Shown: positions 52,595 through 62,471, numbered from the stretch's first letter. The stretch is 64,000 bases of DNA from an uncultured Porphyromonadaceae bacterium (GCA_937921035.1 CALEUL010000060.1:124001-188000), one strand, 5' to 3'. The notes: a model not told the origin generated them from the sequence alone. Numbers and translations are program-made.

Positions 52595-54442
52595 ATGAAA
52601 CGACAACTACTCTCTGCCCTGGCTGCCGCCGCCGTCTTCGCTTCCGCGGCTTCCGACATAGATTTCACCTACAACACCGCCGGAGCCGAACCCGGAGGTT
52701 TCGGATTCCGCAAAACCGAGACCTACGACGTGGCGATACATATCACCGACCCCACCGTTGTCGGCACAAAGGTGAAGGGACTGTCTGTCTACCTGCCCGT
52801 TACCGCCGAAGGCGTCATCGACCTCTCGGGATGGCTCGCCACCGAGCTGAAGCTCATGGACAAGAAAAACGCCCCGGACCTTGCGTCCGCGGAAGCGACG
52901 CTGACAAACTACACCCTCTCCGCCACCTTCGACACTCCCGTGGAGATTACCGAAGCGGGCATTTGGGCCGGCTACTCCTTCACCATCAACGGCTTGGATG
53001 CCGCCTACGGCTTCCCGGGCAACCCCGTGGCCATTGTCAGCTCGGCGCAGAACCGCGACAAGGGCCTGTGGATGCACACGTCGCGCACACGCCTGAAATG
53101 GGCCGACCTCGGCACGGTGCAGAAGGCTGTCAGCCCGATGGTTGTGCACCTGCAGTCGCAGTTCGGCGACAACGACGTGGCCGTAACTGTCGCCGGCGAG
53201 GTATATCTTGTTCGGGGCAACGAGGGCACCCTGCCCGCAACACTCGTGAACCACGGCGCCGAGCCGGTGAGCGACATCGAGTACTCCTACTCCTTCGGCA
53301 CCGTCAGCGGCTCGGGCTCTTACCGGCTCGAAGAACCTCTTGCCACCGGCGGCAGGACGACCACCGTGGCGCTGCCCGTGAGCGCCGCCCCGGAATTCGG
53401 CAAATACAGCCTGTCGCTCACCGTGGACAAGAACAACGGCGCCGTCAACAACGACCCCAACCGCACCGCCGCGGGCACCGTGAACGTATGGCCCAAAATA
53501 CCCGTAAATCGCCCTCTCGTAGAGGAATACACCGGGTTGAACTGCGGCTTCTGCCCCCGCGGATATGTGGCGATGGAATATATGAAGGAGAAATTGGGCG
53601 ACGATTTCGTGGCTCTCGCCTTCCACAGCAGCGCGTTCGAAACAGCGATGGCCACTGTGCAGAACTACGACTTCCCCGTGGCCGTTACCGGCTTCCCCGC
53701 CGCCGACATCAACCGCGCCGCCATAATGGACCCCGCGAACATTCCTTACGAATGGGACGACTACGCCGAAAGCATCTGCAACGCCGATATCAGCTTGGGA
53801 ATACGCTGGGCCGACGAGGACTGCAACAAGATAGAGCTGACATCGGAGCTGACCTTCATGGAGGACTTCGACGCATCGGCCTGCCGCCTCACCTTCGCCT
53901 TGGTAGGCGACAACCTCCACAATATCATGTGGATGCAGGAAAACAACTATGCCGGACAGAAGAAAGGCGACGGCGTGGAAACACCGATATGGGACCTGTT
54001 CCTAAAAGGCGGCTCTCTCGTGCCCGGCCTGATATTCAACGATGTTGTGGTATACTACAAGGACATCAAGGGCATCGAAGGTTCGGTGCCGGAGAAGGCC
54101 GAGTGCAACCGCACGTACACCTACAGCTACACCGTGGACGTCAAAGACATACGCAACCTTATCGGTGAACGCTTCCTCAACGCCGACGCCACCCTCCACG
54201 GCGTAGTGGCACTTGTGGACACCGCCACGGGCCATGCCGTCAACAGCTGCCGCTCGGCATCGCTGAACTACTCCGACTCGCCTGCCGGCGTGGGCGCCAT
54301 CAGTGCCGGCGCCACCGTGGAAGCATCCGAATTCTTCAACATGCAGGGCATGGCAGTGCCGCAGCCCGGCGCAGGAATGTTCATCCGCCGCGACCGCATG
54401 AGCGACGGCACCGTCCGCACAGCCAAAGTGGTGCTGAGATAA
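52595..54442 (+). CDS. Omp28-related secreted thioredoxin-like protein with type IX-like tail
   Basis: The 615-residue protein has a signal peptide (MKRQLLSALAAAAVFASA), a beta-rich N-terminal half (about 20-300) and then an Omp28/thioredoxin-like domain: LVEEYTGLNCGFCPRGYVAMEYMKE has a CGFC redox-type motif and TGFPAADINR the cis-Pro-like turn. The end FFNMQGMAVPQPGAGMFIRR to KVVLR is a sorting-type tail. I start it at the ATG at 52595; another lies two codons earlier. It is divergent from susC. A role in the mannan system is not shown; it may be a surface protein regulated together with it. Confidence 0.75.
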   Translation: MKRQLLSALAAAAVFASAASDIDFTYNTAGAEPGGFGFRKTETYDVAIHITDPTVVGTKVKGLSVYLPVTAEGVIDLSGWLATELKLMDKKNAPDLASAEATLTNYTLSATFDTPVEITEAGIWAGYSFTINGLDAAYGFPGNPVAIVSSAQNRDKGLWMHTSRTRLKWADLGTVQKAVSPMVVHLQSQFGDNDVAVTVAGEVYLVRGNEGTLPATLVNHGAEPVSDIEYSYSFGTVSGSGSYRLEEPLATGGRTTTVALPVSAAPEFGKYSLSLTVDKNNGAVNNDPNRTAAGTVNVWPKIPVNRPLVEEYTGLNCGFCPRGYVAMEYMKEKLGDDFVALAFHSSAFETAMATVQNYDFPVAVTGFPAADINRAAIMDPANIPYEWDDYAESICNADISLGIRWADEDCNKIELTSELTFMEDFDASACRLTFALVGDNLHNIMWMQENNYAGQKKGDGVETPIWDLFLKGGSLVPGLIFNDVVVYYKDIKGIEGSVPEKAECNRTYTYSYTVDVKDIRNLIGERFLNADATLHGVVALVDTATGHAVNSCRSASLNYSDSPAGVGAISAGATVEASEFFNMQGMAVPQPGAGMFIRRDRMSDGTVRTAKVVLR

Positions 54443-54492
54443 CACAATTTCTACACTTTATTATCTTATAATATTAATTCCAATCGTTTTTT

Positions 54493-56085
54493 ATGTTAAA
54501 AGCATTTACATTCATCGCCACGGCCTGCCTGCTGGCCACGACAGCCGGCGCCCGCGAACTTGCGCCGCTACAGTTCCAACAGCATGCCGACCTCAACGGC
54601 ATCCGCGCCACTTTCGCCAAAGCTCCCGCAAAAGCAGCAGGAGAAACCGACTATATCTCCGAGGCCGAGGGCGAGGCTAAGAACTACACCAAGACATTCG
54701 ACGTCAACTACATGGGCTATGTAATGGAACAGCAGAGCGCCGTATCCACAATAGTTTTCGGCAGCGACAACACCGTATACTTCGCCGACCCCATGTCGCT
54801 GCTGCCCACGGGCACATACATCAAAGGCACCATCGAGGGCAACAAGATTTCCGTGGCATATCCCCAGTGCATCTTCGCCACCGAGGACGAGGGCGCTTAC
54901 GAATACACCTTGGTTGAGCCCCTCGACGAGATGGACGAGGAAACGGGCCTGCAGATGGCAAAAATAATGGAACCCGGCACAGCTACTTATACCATCGGCG
55001 ACGACGGCGTCATCACACTCGACCCGCTGCCCGAAAACTGCGGCTTCGGCATCATCATGGCCGGAAGCATGTACCTTGGCATCTGCGAGTTCAACATCTC
55101 CTTCTCCGCCGACAGCCGAGAAGCGGTTACACCGCCGGCAGGATTGGAAACCACCACGTACAGCTACAAGATGAACGACTTCTACGGCCATCCCGCGCAG
55201 ATAGGCTTCGACGGCAACGACGTTTATTTCACCAACATCTCCACCGACGTTCCCGACCTGTGGTTCAAGGGCACTATCGAGGCCGACGGCAAGATTCACA
55301 TCGCCAACCGCCAGTTCATGGGCACATACATGGGCGCTTACGAAATATACACCTTCCTTGCCCGCGAAACCGAGGAATATCCCTACATGGAACCCGCCGA
55401 GGCCGAGGCTGAGTACACCTTCGACTTCGACCCCGAGACAGGCAAGATATACAACGGTTCCTCCGACCTTATCCTCCTTATCAACGCCGGCGCCGAGGAC
55501 ATTGTATTCCTCTGCCGCATTTCGCCCAACGGCTTCTGGCTGCAGGAAAATTACGCCGGCACTCCCCAGGACCCCTACAACCTTGAATGGGCCGAAGGCA
55601 CAAGCTTCAACACCCTCGACTTCTACCTGCCCAACGTGGACACCGACGGCAACCTGATGCTCAACGAGAACCTCTACTACAACCTGTTCTACGACGGCGA
55701 GGTTGTGGAAATCAACCCCGAGGAATTCGGCTCCGACAGCTTCTTCACCGACATACCCTTCGACTATAACAAGAACATGATCGTTCGCGACCGCATCGAC
55801 GGCGCCCACGAGATAGGCGTGAAGGTATGGGGTTTGGAGACCATCGGCCTGCAGCTCATCAACAAATGCGACGGTGTGGAACACCGCAGCCGGATTGTGG
55901 AACTTAACCTCGAGAACGGCATCGTAACCGGCGTGGACAACGTCGCCACCGGCAAATCGCCCGTGGTAAGCACCGAGTACTTCGACCTGACCGGCCGCCG
56001 CATCGCCAACAACGCCAAAGGCTTCTGCATCCAGCGCCGCCACCACGCCGACGGCACCGTCAGCACCGTCAAAGCTCTCCGCTAA
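54493..56085 (+). CDS. Secreted protein of unknown family with type IX-like tail (paralogue B)
   Basis: The 530-residue protein has a signal peptide (1-20) and an acidic all-beta-looking body made of at least two repeats: GTYIKGTIEGNKISVAYPQ near 100 and LWFKGTIEADGKIHIANRQ near 255 mark the same unit. It ends YFDLTGRRIANNAKGFCIQRR with a KALR terminus, a sorting-type tail. It is a paralogue of the protein at 35255-36880 on the other side of the mannan operon. It follows the Omp28-like gene after 50 bases and may be cotranscribed. I cannot name a function; the repeated beta units could form a propeller. Confidence 0.7.
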   Translation: MLKAFTFIATACLLATTAGARELAPLQFQQHADLNGIRATFAKAPAKAAGETDYISEAEGEAKNYTKTFDVNYMGYVMEQQSAVSTIVFGSDNTVYFADPMSLLPTGTYIKGTIEGNKISVAYPQCIFATEDEGAYEYTLVEPLDEMDEETGLQMAKIMEPGTATYTIGDDGVITLDPLPENCGFGIIMAGSMYLGICEFNISFSADSREAVTPPAGLETTTYSYKMNDFYGHPAQIGFDGNDVYFTNISTDVPDLWFKGTIEADGKIHIANRQFMGTYMGAYEIYTFLARETEEYPYMEPAEAEAEYTFDFDPETGKIYNGSSDLILLINAGAEDIVFLCRISPNGFWLQENYAGTPQDPYNLEWAEGTSFNTLDFYLPNVDTDGNLMLNENLYYNLFYDGEVVEINPEEFGSDSFFTDIPFDYNKNMIVRDRIDGAHEIGVKVWGLETIGLQLINKCDGVEHRSRIVELNLENGIVTGVDNVATGKSPVVSTEYFDLTGRRIANNAKGFCIQRRHHADGTVSTVKALR

Positions 56086-56124
56086 TCGCGCTTAGCTCAG
56101 CAACTTATTCCCCAAACCAACATA

Positions 56125-56151
56125 AAGGCCCGGCTTTCACAGCCGGGCCTT
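56125..56151. terminator. Terminator between paralogue B and the GH5 gene
   Basis: AAGGCCCGGCT (56125-56135) pairs with AGCCGGGCCTT (56141-56151), a perfect 11-bp stem with a 5-base loop. It is close behind the plus-strand gene and about 100 bases behind the convergent GH5 gene. Confidence 0.75.
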
Positions 56152-56251
56152 CAACCTAACCTGATTTACCTATGACTTATCCCGGTACCCAACCTTTACT
56201 TCTATTGTAACTGTTTCCGGGATTATACCACTAAGGTTTTATCTAAACCAA

Positions 56252-57577
56252 TCAATCTATTGTTGAATTGTGTATTTTCTCGTTTGCTTTGCGGATAACA
56301 TCCAGCGTAGAGCGGTCGACGGAGAACACAGAGTTGAGTCCTTGTGCCTCCTGTGCCGGATCGCCGGTGTAGTCGTCGCCGGGCTGCCAGTTCTCGTGAG
56401 CGGGAACGGCAGTGCCTCCCCAACCCCAGAAATTGGCTCCGTTAATGCTGTTGTCGGCCGTCATAAGGTCGAAAACAAAATTATAGTATTCGTCGCGTGC
56501 CGTCGTCGGGGTGCCAGGAGCAATTGCCATGCCGTCGCGGGGGAATCCGAATTCCTCCAATACGATGGGTTTGGCCGTACGCGCGCGGTGTTCGCGGATA
56601 TAGTCGAGTGTATTCTGCTTGGCCACAGGCAACGTTTCTGTGAGCGAATCGGGCTTAGCCCAGCTCCAGTTATAGGGCCATATGTGGATGTTGGCGTAGT
56701 CGATGGCATCGGAATTATGGATGCGCGCCCACAGCTCTATGTCGCCCTCGCAACCCCAGGAGCCTTCACTGCCGGTACTTACAAGGTGATTGGCATCGAT
56801 GCTCTTTATAAGGCGACCGGTATCCGTAAGCCAGTCCTCGAAAGCCTGTTTGTTGTCGGGATTGAAACAACGCGGCTCGTTGGCAATCTGCCACGACATG
56901 ATTGCCGGCGACTCGCTGTACAGCTTGCCGGTGATGGAGTTTGTACGGCCTACAATATTGCGTACATGATTGGCATACAGCGATTTTGCCACCGAGTCGG
57001 TTACAAATGCCGAGACAAATTCCATATATGCCGGATAGCTCGTCTCCAAGGGTACGGGAGCCTCGCCGCGGCCTGCCCACTCAAGGTATGTGCCGTAGCC
57101 GCCGCTCCATTCCCATGCGTTGTTAAGATATATAACGGCGCGCATGTCGCGTTTTTCCAGAGCGTCGAGCACATAGTCCAGACCCACGAGCAAATCCTGG
57201 TTATATTCGCCCGGGGCAGTCTGCAAAGTAGGTTCTATATGGCTGGCGATATGGCGGTTGCCGTCGCCGCCGGCAAGAATGCGCAGATTGTCCACGCCAA
57301 GCGCCTGCAGGGAGTCCAGCTCGGCCTCGAGGCGCGCTCGGTTGCCGCCGACGCCCTCCGATCCGAGGATGCCCGCATACCACAGGTTTGTGCCCACATA
57401 GCGGTAAGGCTTGCCGTGGAGCATGAATTCGCCGTTTTCAACGGTTACGAAACCGTTGTCGGCTGTCTCGCCCTCATCGGCCTTCCTGGAAGTGCAGCCT
57501 CCGGCAAGCGACGCCGCTACAGACAAAATTATCGCGGTCTTGACTTTTTTTATCATCTTTTTTCGTGTTATCGTCAT
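56252..57577 (-). CDS. GH5 endo-beta-mannanase lipoprotein
   Basis: The 441-residue lipoprotein (lipobox LAGGC, Cys28) is a GH5 enzyme of the mannanase type (GH5_7). It has the substrate-binding start GKPYRYVGTNLWYAGILGS, the acid/base Glu234 in SWQIANEPRCF and the nucleophile Glu342 in VLEEFGFPRDG. It would cut beta-mannan internally, adding to the two GH26 enzymes. Start codons at 57577 and 57556 are both possible; the first follows the upstream stop without a gap. It should be cotranscribed with the acetylesterase gene. Confidence 0.92.
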   Translation of the reverse strand: MTITRKKMIKKVKTAIILSVAASLAGGCTSRKADEGETADNGFVTVENGEFMLHGKPYRYVGTNLWYAGILGSEGVGGNRARLEAELDSLQALGVDNLRILAGGDGNRHIASHIEPTLQTAPGEYNQDLLVGLDYVLDALEKRDMRAVIYLNNAWEWSGGYGTYLEWAGRGEAPVPLETSYPAYMEFVSAFVTDSVAKSLYANHVRNIVGRTNSITGKLYSESPAIMSWQIANEPRCFNPDNKQAFEDWLTDTGRLIKSIDANHLVSTGSEGSWGCEGDIELWARIHNSDAIDYANIHIWPYNWSWAKPDSLTETLPVAKQNTLDYIREHRARTAKPIVLEEFGFPRDGMAIAPGTPTTARDEYYNFVFDLMTADNSINGANFWGWGGTAVPAHENWQPGDDYTGDPAQEAQGLNSVFSVDRSTLDVIRKANEKIHNSTID

Positions 57578-59017
57578 TTATTTTTCCCAGTCGTCGGTGC
57601 GGAAGGGCACCAGAGGCATGCCGTAATTATCGTGCAGCTTGCCGATGGCGAAATTACGGAAGCAGTAGCGTACGGATTTTATCTCGCGCACATCGGGACT
57701 GCTGACAACAATCACTTCGCCTGGCAGGATACGGGCGTCGGCGGGATGGAACACCTTGTCGGCGCCGGCAACCTCGAAGCCCTCGGGTGCATCGTTGGGC
57801 GAGAAGCCCGTCCATGCGTTGTCGAACTTCAGATATGCCTCGTTGCCTTTAACCTCCATCTCGCGGAAAGTGGGATATGTGTGCGGAATTCCCTTTATGC
57901 CGTAAGTGTGGGTGGCGGCAGACTGTGCCAGACGGTTGCCTATGGAGCGCTTGTTGCGGGCGTGGATGTCGTTGGGTTCATCGGGGTACACAAGGTCGGA
58001 AGTGCACACTATATATGCGCCCGGAGTGGTTGTTGCGGCTTTGTTCTGAGCCTCGCGGAACAATGCCGCGTTGGTGCCGTTCACGTCGCCGTAATCCCAG
58101 CCGGGAAGTTCCACAAAATAGAATTTCATATCGTCGTTGCCCCACATCTTTCGCCAGTGGTTTACCATATCTGCCTGGCGGTCTCCGTAGTAGTCGTGGC
58201 CGCCGACATTCGACTCACCCTGATTCCAGATGAAACCGCGTGCGGTGTAGCCGACGACAGGAAGTACCATGCCGTAGTACATAACGCCCACGCGCTCATG
58301 GTGGGCTTTATTCTTGTCGGCCTGCTCGGCTTTCATGTTGCGGTCGGGATATTTGGCGATTATTTCGGCAGGTTCAAAACCTTCCACCTTGGCGCCGCCG
58401 TACGCGTTGCAGATAATGCCTACCGGAGTGTCGATGATGTCGCGGATCGCCTTGGCGAAGAACCATGCGACTGCCGAGAATTCACCGGCATTGGCAGGCT
58501 CGCTCACCTTCCATGTGGCGTTAACATCGTACTGAGGCTCGTAGACCGGCGTTTTGGGAATGGTGAGGAAACGTATTCCCTTGCCGAGTTTGCTGCTGAA
58601 GACAATTTCCTCGCCGCCGCCCTCGATGGGCTGGTTGTTGTAGCCGCGCAGCGGCATTTCCATGTTGCTCTGGCCCGATGCAATCCATACCTCGCCGGCA
58701 AGCACATTGCCGAAACTCACGCTATGGCCGTCCTTGGTGTCGGTAACGGTGAGCGAAAGGGGCTCGAAGGATGCTTTTGGAGTTGGAAGGTACATTTGCC
58801 ATGCGCCTTTTTTGTCGGCTGTGGCTTCGGCTTTGCCGCCCCACGAGCCTGCGGCCTGTACGAGGGCGCCGGGTGTGGCATGGCCGCGCAGCATGGCCGT
58901 GGTATCGGCCTGAAGCACCATGTTGTCGGAAAAATATTTCGGCATTGTAACGGCCGCATTAACTGCTCCGAAAGATAACATAGCCGCTGATGTTGCAAGG
59001 ATTTTAAATGTGGTCAT
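57578..59017 (-). CDS. SGNH-type carbohydrate O-acetylesterase
   Basis: The 479-residue secreted protein (signal peptide about 1-22) is of the sialate O-acetylesterase family. The nucleophile Ser117 is in GEVWIASGQSNMEMPL, the oxyanion and support residues in FIWNQGESNVGGHDYY, and the Asp-x-x-His near DLVYPDEPNDIHARNKRSIG. Context points away from sialic acid: it is directly coupled to a GH5 mannanase. I infer removal of acetyl groups from O-acetylated (gluco)mannan. The stop is immediately next to the GH5 start codon. Confidence 0.85.
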   Translation of the reverse strand: MTTFKILATSAAMLSFGAVNAAVTMPKYFSDNMVLQADTTAMLRGHATPGALVQAAGSWGGKAEATADKKGAWQMYLPTPKASFEPLSLTVTDTKDGHSVSFGNVLAGEVWIASGQSNMEMPLRGYNNQPIEGGGEEIVFSSKLGKGIRFLTIPKTPVYEPQYDVNATWKVSEPANAGEFSAVAWFFAKAIRDIIDTPVGIICNAYGGAKVEGFEPAEIIAKYPDRNMKAEQADKNKAHHERVGVMYYGMVLPVVGYTARGFIWNQGESNVGGHDYYGDRQADMVNHWRKMWGNDDMKFYFVELPGWDYGDVNGTNAALFREAQNKAATTTPGAYIVCTSDLVYPDEPNDIHARNKRSIGNRLAQSAATHTYGIKGIPHTYPTFREMEVKGNEAYLKFDNAWTGFSPNDAPEGFEVAGADKVFHPADARILPGEVIVVSSPDVREIKSVRYCFRNFAIGKLHDNYGMPLVPFRTDDWEK

Positions 59018-59161
59018 GAGTAAGGTGTTTGTTTTTATGTCGCAAATATAATCACAGAATTTCGAATTTGGCGAACCTTGTAATAATTTTTCAACACTCT
59101 GTCAATATAATGCAAGACAGTAAAATAAGGTTCTGCCAAATTCTTTTTAATAACAGAGGTA

Positions 59162-60049
59162 TCATATAAGCACACGGTGATGCTTATAGTATTCGCGGAA
59201 TTCCTTGGGCGAGCAACCCTTCTTTTTCTTGAATATGCGGTTGAAATAGCTTACGTTGTTAAAGCCGCAACAGTAGCATATTTCCGATACCGAACTTGTG
59301 CTGTCCACAAGGGCGCGGGTGGCGAAACCGAGGCGCACGTCTATTATATAGTCCGACACCAGACGCCCCGTGCGCAGTTTAAAGAAACGACTGAAAGCCG
59401 TCGGCGTCATGCCGGCGAGGTTTGCAAGCTGGGCAAGCGTTATCTCCTTCTGGTAATTGTCGGTTATGAATTTCTGCACCTTTGTAACGCGCCGCGAGTC
59501 CGACCCGTGCGCCAGATTCGCATAGGTCGATGTCGCCAGAGTCGTGTATGGCTCCACTGTGGCGAGTTCGTACAGAATCGTCATAAGCTCTATAAAACGG
59601 TAGAAATCGCCATGCATGGTAACAAGTTTCTCCAGACGGTGGAACACGTGCATTATCGCGTGCTGCGAGAAGGCAATGCCCAGAGTGGATTTCTCGAGCA
59701 TCTCGCGAATGGCCCGCATCTGGTTCTTGCTCATGAACGTATCGCCGAAAAGCTTGTTGGAGAACTGTATGGTTATTTCACGAATCTGTCCAGACGTACA
59801 ATTATGCTGCTCCCACGCATGTTCTATTCCGCCGCCCACAAGTACAAGATCGTAGTCGCCGATTGTCTTTACCGAGTCGCCCACAATACGGGCGGCCCCA
59901 TTGCTGCCGGCTACAAAATTAAGTTCGTATTCGTCGTGCCGGTGTATGGGATAGTTGAACTTGTCCTTGTAGCGGTCTACAATATAAAAGCAGTCCTTGT
60001 CGGACAAGGGCGTGATTTCCGTAATTACTTCAGGAGCGTTTTTGGTCAT
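59162..60049 (-). CDS. AraC-family transcriptional regulator
   Basis: The 295-residue protein has an N-terminal cupin domain (about 30-115, with NYPIHRHDEYELNFV and GGGIEHAW) that should bind a sugar ligand, and a C-terminal AraC helix-turn-helix pair (about 190-290: ITLAQLANLAGMTPTAFSRFF and VSEICYCCGFNNVSYFNRIF). No membrane segment is present, so the signal is sensed in the cytoplasm, for example a mannose- or galactose-containing disaccharide. It lies between the acetylesterase-GH5 unit and the divergent GH36 gene and is the natural candidate to control both. Whether it also controls susC is open. Confidence 0.9.
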   Translation of the reverse strand: MTKNAPEVITEITPLSDKDCFYIVDRYKDKFNYPIHRHDEYELNFVAGSNGAARIVGDSVKTIGDYDLVLVGGGIEHAWEQHNCTSGQIREITIQFSNKLFGDTFMSKNQMRAIREMLEKSTLGIAFSQHAIMHVFHRLEKLVTMHGDFYRFIELMTILYELATVEPYTTLATSTYANLAHGSDSRRVTKVQKFITDNYQKEITLAQLANLAGMTPTAFSRFFKLRTGRLVSDYIIDVRLGFATRALVDSTSSVSEICYCCGFNNVSYFNRIFKKKKGCSPKEFREYYKHHRVLI

Positions 60050-60185
60050 GGTATGGACAGGTTTTGAATTTACAGGTGCCCCGGTTGGGAATTCTTGCCG
60101 TAAAGATAGCTATTTTTTGCGAAAACAACACAACAGAAGTCAAGTATTTAACAATATCGTCGAACATTTGCATCTGTATAATGTA

Positions 60186-60193
60186 TAACTTTG
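60186..60193 (+). promoter_or_regulatory. -7 element of the GH36 gene
   Basis: TAACTTTG fits TAnnTTTG and lies 60 bases upstream of the ATG. A TTTG at 60167-60170 is only 15 bases away, so the spacing is short; an activator may be needed. Confidence 0.45.
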
Positions 60194-60253
60194 CACTACG
60201 GCGTTTTATTGCCCTTTCTCCTTAAAAAATAAACCATTTCACAATACAATATA

Positions 60254-62458
60254 ATGTACCGCACACACCTTAATCTTTTTTTAGGCGCCATGCTCGCGAC
60301 AATGCCTGTATGCGCCGGAAACATTCACATCGGCACACCAGGCAGCTCGCTTGTGCTCGACGCCACGCAGGGTCAGCCGCTCAGATTCCTTTACTACGGC
60401 AATGCCCTTTCAGACGGCGACATAGCCAATCTCGCCGCCGCAGGAACACCGGGCTTCGACGCATACCCCGTATACGGCAACAACCCCGACAAGGAAAAAG
60501 CATTCGCGGCCATCCACGCCGACGGCAACATGACAACAGTTATGAATGTTACCGGCGTTTCCGAAACCACCGAGGCCGACGGAGCCAGAATCACTACCGT
60601 CAACATGGCCGACGAAGTCTATCCTTTCAACATCGACGTAAAATACCGCACATATCCCGGAGAGGATGTTATTGAGACATGGACCGAGATAACAAGCAAC
60701 GAGAAAGGCACGGTGAAGCTCACTCGCTTCATGTCCGGCTATCTGCCTATCCGCCGCTCCGACGTACATGTGTCGCAGCTGTACGGCTCGTGGGCCAACG
60801 AGGCTCGCGTGGAGGAGGCTCCACTGCCCCACGGCATTAAAATGATAAAGAACACCGACGGCACACGCAACTCCCACACCGCACACGGCGAGGTGATGAT
60901 ATCGCTCGACGGCGAGGCCGACGAGAATACCGGTCGCACAATAGGCGCCGCCATCTGCTACACCGGCAACTACAAACTGGTGTTCGACACCGACGATTCC
61001 GACTATCACCACTTCTTCGCCGGAATCTACGACGACCACTCGGCCTACAACCTCCGCAAAGGCGAGACTTTCGTTACTCCGCCTCTGGCGCTGAGCTACA
61101 GCGAAGACGGCCTTGGCGGCGTTAGCCGAAACTTTCACAACTGGGGACGCAACCACCGCCTGGCACACGGCACCGACCTCCGCAAGATTCTGCTGAACAG
61201 CTGGGAAGGAGTATATTTCGATATCAACGAAGAAGGCATGCAGCAGATGATGACCGACATAGCAGGCATGGGCGGCGAGCTGTTCGTGATGGACGACGGC
61301 TGGTTCGGCGGCAAATATCAGCGAAACACCGACAATTCCAGCCTCGGCGACTGGACAGTGGACACCCGCAAGCTACCTGCCGGCATAAACGGCCTGCTAA
61401 AGGCTGCTAAAGACCGCGGAATCCGTTTCGGCATATGGCTGGAGCCCGAAATGACCAACAGCGTCTCTGAGCTCTACGAGAAACATCCCGAATACATCGT
61501 CAAGGCCCCCAGACGCGAACCGATACTCGGCCGCGGCGGAACACAGCTCGTACTCGACCTCTCCAATCCCAAGGTGCAGGACCTCGTTTTCAACATCGTC
61601 GACACCCTGTTAACAAACTATCCCGAAATCGACTACATCAAATGGGATGCCAACGCGCCAATAATGAACCACGGCTCGCAGTATCTCACCGCCGACAACC
61701 AGAGCCATCTCTATATCGACTATCACAAGGGCCTGGTAAGCACCCTCAAACGCATCCGTGCCAAATATCCCGACGTAACAATCCAGGACTGCGCCAGCGG
61801 AGGCGGTCGTGTGAACTGGGGCTATCTGCCCTACTTCGATGAATTCTGGACATCCGACAACACCGACGCCCTCCAGCGCATATACATGCAGTGGGGCACA
61901 AGCTACTTCTTCCCCGCTGTGGCTATGGGCTCGCACATCTCCGCTTCGCCCAACCATCAGACCAACCGTCTCGTGCCTCTGAAATACCGCACCGACGTTG
62001 CAATGAGCGGTCGCCTCGGCATGGAAATCCAGCCTAAAAACATGACCGACAAGGAAAAGGAGCAGACACGCCGTGCTATTGCCGATTATAAGCTCATCCG
62101 CCCCGTGGTTCAGCAGGGCGACCTGTATCGCCTTCTGTCGCCCTACGACGGCAAAGGCGCCGCATCGCTGATGTACGTAGCTCCCGACAAAAACAACGCG
62201 GCTTTCTTCTGGTGGAAAACCGAGACTTTCGCCAACCAGCAGCTTCCGCGTGTAACGCTGGCCGGTCTCGACCCCGACAAGACATACACCGTAACAGAAC
62301 TTAACCGCACCGATACAGCGCCACTGCCCTTCGAGGGCAAGAGCTTCACCGGCAAGTTCCTGATGTCCAACGGCCTCGATATGCCGCTGACACATACCAC
62401 CGAGTGGAACGACCGCAACGCCTACGCCTCGCGCGTTCTCCGTCTCCAGGCAAAATAA
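60254..62458 (+). CDS. GH36 alpha-galactosidase (secreted)
   Basis: The 734-residue enzyme has a signal peptide (about 1-21), the N-terminal beta-supersandwich (to about 310) and the GH36 barrel. MDDGWFGGKY and GIRFGIWLEPEM are family landmarks, the nucleophile Asp465 is in YIKWDAN and the acid/base Asp535 in FWTSDNTD; CASGGGR binds the galactose. It would remove alpha-1,6-galactosyl side groups from galactomannan fragments in the periplasm. It is divergent from the AraC gene and has a strong terminator behind it. The link to the mannan system is by context. Confidence 0.94.
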   Translation: MYRTHLNLFLGAMLATMPVCAGNIHIGTPGSSLVLDATQGQPLRFLYYGNALSDGDIANLAAAGTPGFDAYPVYGNNPDKEKAFAAIHADGNMTTVMNVTGVSETTEADGARITTVNMADEVYPFNIDVKYRTYPGEDVIETWTEITSNEKGTVKLTRFMSGYLPIRRSDVHVSQLYGSWANEARVEEAPLPHGIKMIKNTDGTRNSHTAHGEVMISLDGEADENTGRTIGAAICYTGNYKLVFDTDDSDYHHFFAGIYDDHSAYNLRKGETFVTPPLALSYSEDGLGGVSRNFHNWGRNHRLAHGTDLRKILLNSWEGVYFDINEEGMQQMMTDIAGMGGELFVMDDGWFGGKYQRNTDNSSLGDWTVDTRKLPAGINGLLKAAKDRGIRFGIWLEPEMTNSVSELYEKHPEYIVKAPRREPILGRGGTQLVLDLSNPKVQDLVFNIVDTLLTNYPEIDYIKWDANAPIMNHGSQYLTADNQSHLYIDYHKGLVSTLKRIRAKYPDVTIQDCASGGGRVNWGYLPYFDEFWTSDNTDALQRIYMQWGTSYFFPAVAMGSHISASPNHQTNRLVPLKYRTDVAMSGRLGMEIQPKNMTDKEKEQTRRAIADYKLIRPVVQQGDLYRLLSPYDGKGAASLMYVAPDKNNAAFFWWKTETFANQQLPRVTLAGLDPDKTYTVTELNRTDTAPLPFEGKSFTGKFLMSNGLDMPLTHTTEWNDRNAYASRVLRLQAK

Positions 62459-62471
62459 ATCTCAGCCATAT

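Noticed and set aside
56270..58978. A 902-codon plus-strand open frame across the GH5 and esterase genes
   Set aside because: It crosses two well-supported minus-strand genes and their junction and encodes no recognisable motif; it is a shadow frame.
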